From an uncultured Propionivibrio sp. (lineage in GTDB: Bacteria; Pseudomonadota; Gammaproteobacteria; Burkholderiales; Rhodocyclaceae), in contig CALHZD010000132.1 in NCBI GenBank assembly GCA_938040985.1, forward strand, positions 1 through 7,771: a stretch of DNA of 7,771 bases, in the 5' to 3' direction. A program made the position numbers and the translations under genes. Below, piece by piece: positions 5,007-7,771 of the stretch. Each line of letters opens with the position of its first letter. Position 1 is the first letter of the stretch. A model generated the notes under the pieces. That model was not told the DNA's origin. It searched no databases and was given only the letters and a program-made list of their open reading frames with translations.

Positions 5007-6263
5007 ATGGACATTGACACACTCCGCCCGGTCGCGGAAAAACTGTTCGCCGAAATCCGCGCACTGTCTTTCGACGGCGTCGGCATCTCGCGCGACAGTT
5101 ACGGCGACAAAGAATCGGCAACGGCCGACTACCTGAGCGCCTTTGCCGAGGAAAACGGCCTGCAAACCTGGCGCGACCGCGCCGCCAATCTGCGAATCGG
5201 CCTTCCCGACGCCCCTGCCGACAGCCCCGTCATCTGGTGCGGTTCGCACATCGATTCGGTGCCGCAAGGCGGCAATTTCGATGGACTGGCGGGCGTCACC
5301 GCCGGGCTGCTCTGCCTGCTTTCACAGCAGCGCAGCGGCTGCCGCTCGCCGCTGCCGCTTCAGGTCATCGGTTTACGCGGCGAGGAAAGCGCCTGGTTCG
5401 GCAAAGCGTACATGGGCTCTTCCGCCCTGCTCGGCAAACTCGATGCGGAGGATCTCGCCCTGCGCCGGCGCGGCAAGGGCGAAACGCTGGGCGAAGCCAT
5501 GCAGCGCGTCGGCGCCGATATTGACGCCATCCGCGCACAACAGCGCCTGTTCGATCCGCACAAAGTGCGCGCCTTCCTCGAACTGCACATTGAACAGGGG
5601 CCGGTCATGGAAGCGCGCAAACTACCGGTGGCCGTGGTCTCCGGCATTCGCGGCAATATCCGGCACGGCCACATGCAATGCCTTGGCGAAGCCGGGCACT
5701 CGGGGACAATTCCGCGCTGGCTGCGGCGTGATGCCGTCTTTGCCGTCTCCGACCTGATCATGCGGCTGGACGAACACTGGAGCGAACTGCTCGAACGCGG
5801 CACCGATCTCGTCGTCACCATCGGCATGCTTTCGACCAACGCCGCCGAACACGCCGCCTCGCGCATTCCCGGCCAGGTGACGTTCAGCTTCGAGGCGCGT
5901 AGCAAGAGCCTCGATACGCTGGAAGCCTTCTATCAGCTGATGCGCGCCGAATGCGCCGCCATCACGCGCGAACGGCAGGTGCATTTCGAGTTCGGCCGCC
6001 GCATCCTTTCCAGCCCGGCGACAATGGATGCGGCGCTAAGCGATCTCCTGCTCAAGGTCTGCGCCAGCCAAAATATTCCTTGCGAACTGATTCCCAGCGG
6101 CGCCGGACACGATTCGGCCATGTTCGCCAATGCCGGCATTCCCAGCGCCATGCTCTTTGTACGCAACCAGCACGGCTCCCACAACCCGGAGGAAGCCATG
6201 GATCTCGACGACTTCATGCTGGGCGCAGCAGCGCTCGACCAGGCCATCCATGAAATCCGCTGA
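5007..6263 (+). CDS. M20 Zn-dependent N-carbamoyl amino acid amidohydrolase (AllC/HyuC family), possibly ureidosuccinase
   Basis: This 418-residue protein has the usual length for allantoate amidohydrolase / N-carbamoyl-L-amino acid hydrolase / beta-ureidopropionase enzymes. These enzymes release CO2 and ammonia from a carbamoyl or ureido group. The binuclear metal site is complete: H81 and D92 in GSHIDSVPQGGNFDG, E126-E127 in GEESAWF, H194 in ELHIEQGP, and H392 in SHNPEE. The dimerisation-lid region shows GEAGHSGTIPRWLRRDA (227-243), with H231 likely to reach the partner's active site, and GAGHDSAMF follows at 365-373. W130 stands where many relatives have Arg (EEGSRF or EEGARF), which may alter substrate choice. 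Next to orotate genes, N-carbamoyl-L-aspartate is a sensible substrate; allantoate, beta-ureidopropionate or a hydantoin-derived carbamoyl amino acid remain possible. The start has a weak AGG at 4994-4996. Confidence 0.9.
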   Translation: MDIDTLRPVAEKLFAEIRALSFDGVGISRDSYGDKESATADYLSAFAEENGLQTWRDRAANLRIGLPDAPADSPVIWCGSHIDSVPQGGNFDGLAGVTAGLLCLLSQQRSGCRSPLPLQVIGLRGEESAWFGKAYMGSSALLGKLDAEDLALRRRGKGETLGEAMQRVGADIDAIRAQQRLFDPHKVRAFLELHIEQGPVMEARKLPVAVVSGIRGNIRHGHMQCLGEAGHSGTIPRWLRRDAVFAVSDLIMRLDEHWSELLERGTDLVVTIGMLSTNAAEHAASRIPGQVTFSFEARSKSLDTLEAFYQLMRAECAAITRERQVHFEFGRRILSSPATMDAALSDLLLKVCASQNIPCELIPSGAGHDSAMFANAGIPSAMLFVRNQHGSHNPEEAMDLDDFMLGAAALDQAIHEIR

Positions 6264-6277
6264 CACGATAACATGCG

Positions 6278-6301
6278 GCGGAAAGAAAAATTTCCGCTTT
6301 T
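6278..6301 (+). terminator. Terminator-like hairpin inside the operon, possible attenuator
   Basis: GCGGAAA (6278-6284) pairs perfectly with TTTCCGC (6291-6297) around a GAAAAA loop and is followed by four Ts (6298-6301). It lies in the 68-base gap between the hydrolase and orotate phosphoribosyltransferase genes, the largest gap of the operon. The short stem and T-run make it a weak terminator that could reduce downstream expression or be regulated. No leader peptide or antiterminator partner is obvious. Confidence 0.5.
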
Positions 6302-6320
6302 CCTCCACTTCGTACTGACC

Positions 6321-6324
6321 GGAG
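6321..6324 (+). promoter_or_regulatory. Shine-Dalgarno GGAG deciding a GTG start
   Basis: GGAG lies 7 bases before GTG at 6332 but only 1 base before an in-frame TTG at 6326. The spacing favours GTG as the start codon of the orotate phosphoribosyltransferase gene. Confidence 0.7.
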
Positions 6325-6331
6325 TTTGCCC

Positions 6332-7051
6332 GTGACCACCGCCATTCCACAACGCGACGCCGACGACGCGCGTATTGCCCGCGAGGTTTCGCTCGCCCTG
6401 CTCTCCTGCGGCTGCATCGAGTTTCAGGCCGACGAGCCGTTCCGCCTGCCTTCCGGCTGGGCCAGCCCGGTTTACATCGAATGCCGCCGCCTGATCTCCT
6501 TCCCCGATATCCGGCGCACACTGATGCGGCATGCGCTCGACCTCTTGCGCAAGCGCCACTGCCTCGACAATCTGGCCGCCATTGCCGGCGCGGAAGCCAG
6601 CGGCATCGCGCTGGCCGCCTGGATCGCCGAGGCGCTCGACCTGCCCATGCAGTATGTACGCAAGCAGCGCAAAGGACTGGGGCCGGGGCGACAGGTAGTC
6701 GGCGTCGTCCATCCCGGCGACACCGTACTTCTGGTTGATGATCTGATGTCGGGCGGCCACTCGATTTTCAACTGCTGCCTGGCCATCGCCGAAGCCGGCC
6801 TGAAAGCGAAGAACGCCTTCGTCATCTTCGATTACGCGACCTTCCCCACGCAGAACGCGCTCGAAATGCTCGGCGTCAGCGTCCATTCGCTGGCCACCTG
6901 GCAGGACATCCTGGCTGCTGCGCGCGAGCAGTCCGCCCTGCCAACGCCGGCGCTCGCCGAGCTGGAAACCTTCCTCGCCGACCCGGCACGCTGGTCGCAT
7001 CTCCACGGCGGCAAATCCGCCGTCCACGCCGAAACGAAAGGATTGACATGA
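6332..7051 (+). CDS. pyrE: Orotate phosphoribosyltransferase (PyrE-like)
   Basis: The product, 239 residues from a GTG start, transfers the phosphoribosyl group of PRPP to orotate, giving OMP. Typical family elements occur in order: FRLPSGWASPVYIECRRL at 37-54, the orotate-side block; IAGAEASGIALA at 84-95; the flexible catalytic loop YVRKQRKGLG at 108-117; and the PRPP-binding motif TVLLVDDLMSGGHS at 131-144 with D136-D137. K111 and K114 align with the loop lysines K100 and K103 of the Salmonella enzyme. Leu116 sits where that enzyme has His105, and SGGH replaces the more usual TTGG/TAGT ending. The C-terminus is about 25 residues longer than in E. coli PyrE. It is probably a second PyrE serving the operon, or an orotate-binding variant; it could also be the sole PyrE. 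Its stop overlaps the next ATG by ATGA (7048-7051). Confidence 0.88.
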   Translation: MTTAIPQRDADDARIAREVSLALLSCGCIEFQADEPFRLPSGWASPVYIECRRLISFPDIRRTLMRHALDLLRKRHCLDNLAAIAGAEASGIALAAWIAEALDLPMQYVRKQRKGLGPGRQVVGVVHPGDTVLLVDDLMSGGHSIFNCCLAIAEAGLKAKNAFVIFDYATFPTQNALEMLGVSVHSLATWQDILAAAREQSALPTPALAELETFLADPARWSHLHGGKSAVHAETKGLT

Positions 7052-7374
7052 CCTTTTCCGCCACAGCCGCACAGTTTGAACAATCCGCCGGCGGCACGGA
7101 CGATTTCAAGCGCCTTTACCGGGACGCCTTCGCGCTGATGAAAAGCGACGCGGAAAACGCCGCCATTTACTTCGTCATCGGCGTCGCCGCGCATGGCTAC
7201 GTCCTCCAGTATGAAGACCAGGCGGTGACGGCCGAACGCGCCGAGTCCGCCAAGGACGCGCTTGTCCGTTTCTGCCGCAAGGCCGCCCAGACGCTGGCCG
7301 CGCCGCCCGCCGCACGCCTGGCGCTGCTCGGTGAGATCGCCAGCGAATATCAGTTCGACATCACCGATTTTTAG
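7048..7374 (+). CDS. Small soluble protein of unknown function, translationally coupled to pyrE-like gene
   Basis: This 108-residue protein is not recognised. It appears mostly helical and soluble, with one cysteine (C76). A mildly hydrophobic central helix, AAIYFVIGVAAHGYVLQYE at about 38-56, is followed by a charged helix at about 58-80, a short Ala/Pro linker (LAAPPAAR), a helix at 88-100 and an acidic tail ending YQFDITDF. There is no signal peptide or clear transmembrane segment. It looks real: AAAGGA (7037-7042) sits 5 bases before the ATG, the start overlaps the preceding stop by ATGA, and the next gene starts 15 bases after its stop. Placed between orotate phosphoribosyltransferase and a dihydroorotate dehydrogenase subunit, it could be an accessory or assembly factor for one of them. 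That is inference from position only. Confidence 0.75.
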   Translation: MTFSATAAQFEQSAGGTDDFKRLYRDAFALMKSDAENAAIYFVIGVAAHGYVLQYEDQAVTAERAESAKDALVRFCRKAAQTLAAPPAARLALLGEIASEYQFDITDF

Positions 7375-7389
7375 GCCGGGGCGAGCGCC

Positions 7390-7771
7390 ATGCTATTTAC
7401 CTCGACGATTTTCTCCAACGCCGAAATCGCGCCGGGCTACCGGCGGATTCGCCTGAGCGCGCCGCCCGCCTTCACCGCCGCCCAGCCCGGCCAGTTCGTC
7501 ATGGTGCGTGTCGGCGGCGAGCCGTTGCTGCGCCGCCCGTTTGCTGTCTTTGACGTAGGCGTCTCCGACGCGCCGGTTAAGGCAGCGGGAGGTTCGCGCG
7601 CCTGGTTCGAAATGCTTTACAAAGTCGTCGGCAAGGGCACGGCCTTGCTGGCGAGTCTGCGCGAAGATGCTGAAGTCAACATTCTGGGGCCGCTCGGCGC
7701 CGGCTTTTTACACGAAGGCGACGCGGAAGAACACCTGCTCGTCGGCGGCGGCATCGGCTTTGCGCCGCTTT
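7390..7771 (+). CDS. pyrK: Dihydroorotate dehydrogenase electron-transfer subunit (PyrK-like), 5' part
   Basis: The first 127 codons are present and the gene runs off the right edge. PyrK carries FAD and, in the missing C-terminal part, normally a [2Fe-2S] cluster. It passes electrons between NAD(H) and the FMN catalytic subunit PyrDB of class IB dihydroorotate dehydrogenase. Visible features are AQPGQFVMVRV (31-41) of the beta-barrel flavin domain, PLLRRPFAVFDV (45-56) matching the RRP-type FAD-binding motif, VVGKGTALLASL (79-90) for the FAD pyrophosphate, NILGPLGAGF (97-106), and LLVGGGIGFAPL (116-127), the start of the pyridine-nucleotide domain. The ATG at 7390 follows GGGGCGAG at 7378-7385, a poor Shine-Dalgarno, 15 bases after the preceding stop. 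Related oxidoreductase subunits (UbiB/Fre-type, hydrogenase gamma) are less likely given the PyrE-like neighbour. Confidence 0.88.
   Translation, partial: MLFTSTIFSNAEIAPGYRRIRLSAPPAFTAAQPGQFVMVRVGGEPLLRRPFAVFDVGVSDAPVKAAGGSRAWFEMLYKVVGKGTALLASLREDAEVNILGPLGAGFLHEGDAEEHLLVGGGIGFAPL

Noticed and set aside
3661..5136. 491-codon plus-strand frame overlapping the MFS gene
   Set aside because: Its product is rich in Arg, His, Pro and Ala without membrane segments or motifs, whereas the other frame gives a classic MFS protein. The frame is open only because of GC-rich codon bias.
5933..7072. 379-codon minus-strand frame
   Set aside because: It is antisense to the hydrolase and PyrE-like genes, both of which have intact catalytic motifs; no domain is seen in the antisense product.

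Overview
The window comes from a moderately GC-rich bacterial chromosome, most likely a betaproteobacterium. This is inferred from the style of the genes and from intergenic repeats that, from memory, resemble Neisseria-type repeats; the sequence alone does not prove it. There are no rRNA, tRNA, CRISPR or recognisable transposase genes. Three blocks can be told apart.

Block 1 (1-903) is an AT-rich leader followed by tpx, a complete atypical 2-Cys thiol peroxidase, which ends in a good intrinsic terminator. Block 2 (about 904-2039) is roughly 1.1 kb without a credible gene. It is filled with different repeat families: a strong hairpin, two copies of a ~90-bp element with 11-bp terminal inverted repeats, two clusters of a degenerate ~40-bp unit, a G/C-run repeat module and a nested palindrome. 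Block 3 starts with an EamA/DMT drug/metabolite-type exporter (2040-3014, +). Convergent to it is a small exported protein of unknown function (3039-3512, -).

From 3740 to the right edge runs a tightly packed plus-strand operon: an MFS organic-acid symporter, an M20-type N-carbamoyl amino acid amidohydrolase, an orotate phosphoribosyltransferase (PyrE-like), a 108-residue orphan protein, and the 5' part of a PyrK-type electron-transfer subunit of class IB dihydroorotate dehydrogenase. Read together this looks like an orotate/dihydroorotate uptake and utilisation operon. Orotate would be imported by the MFS protein. It could then be captured as OMP by the PyrE paralogue, or be reduced by an NAD-linked dihydroorotate dehydrogenase. 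Ring opening would follow, by a dihydroorotase not seen here, and the resulting N-carbamoyl-aspartate would be hydrolysed by the M20 enzyme to aspartate, CO2 and ammonia. That route is known biochemically from orotate-fermenting clostridia. Its presence here as a single operon is my inference and the main point of interest in the window.
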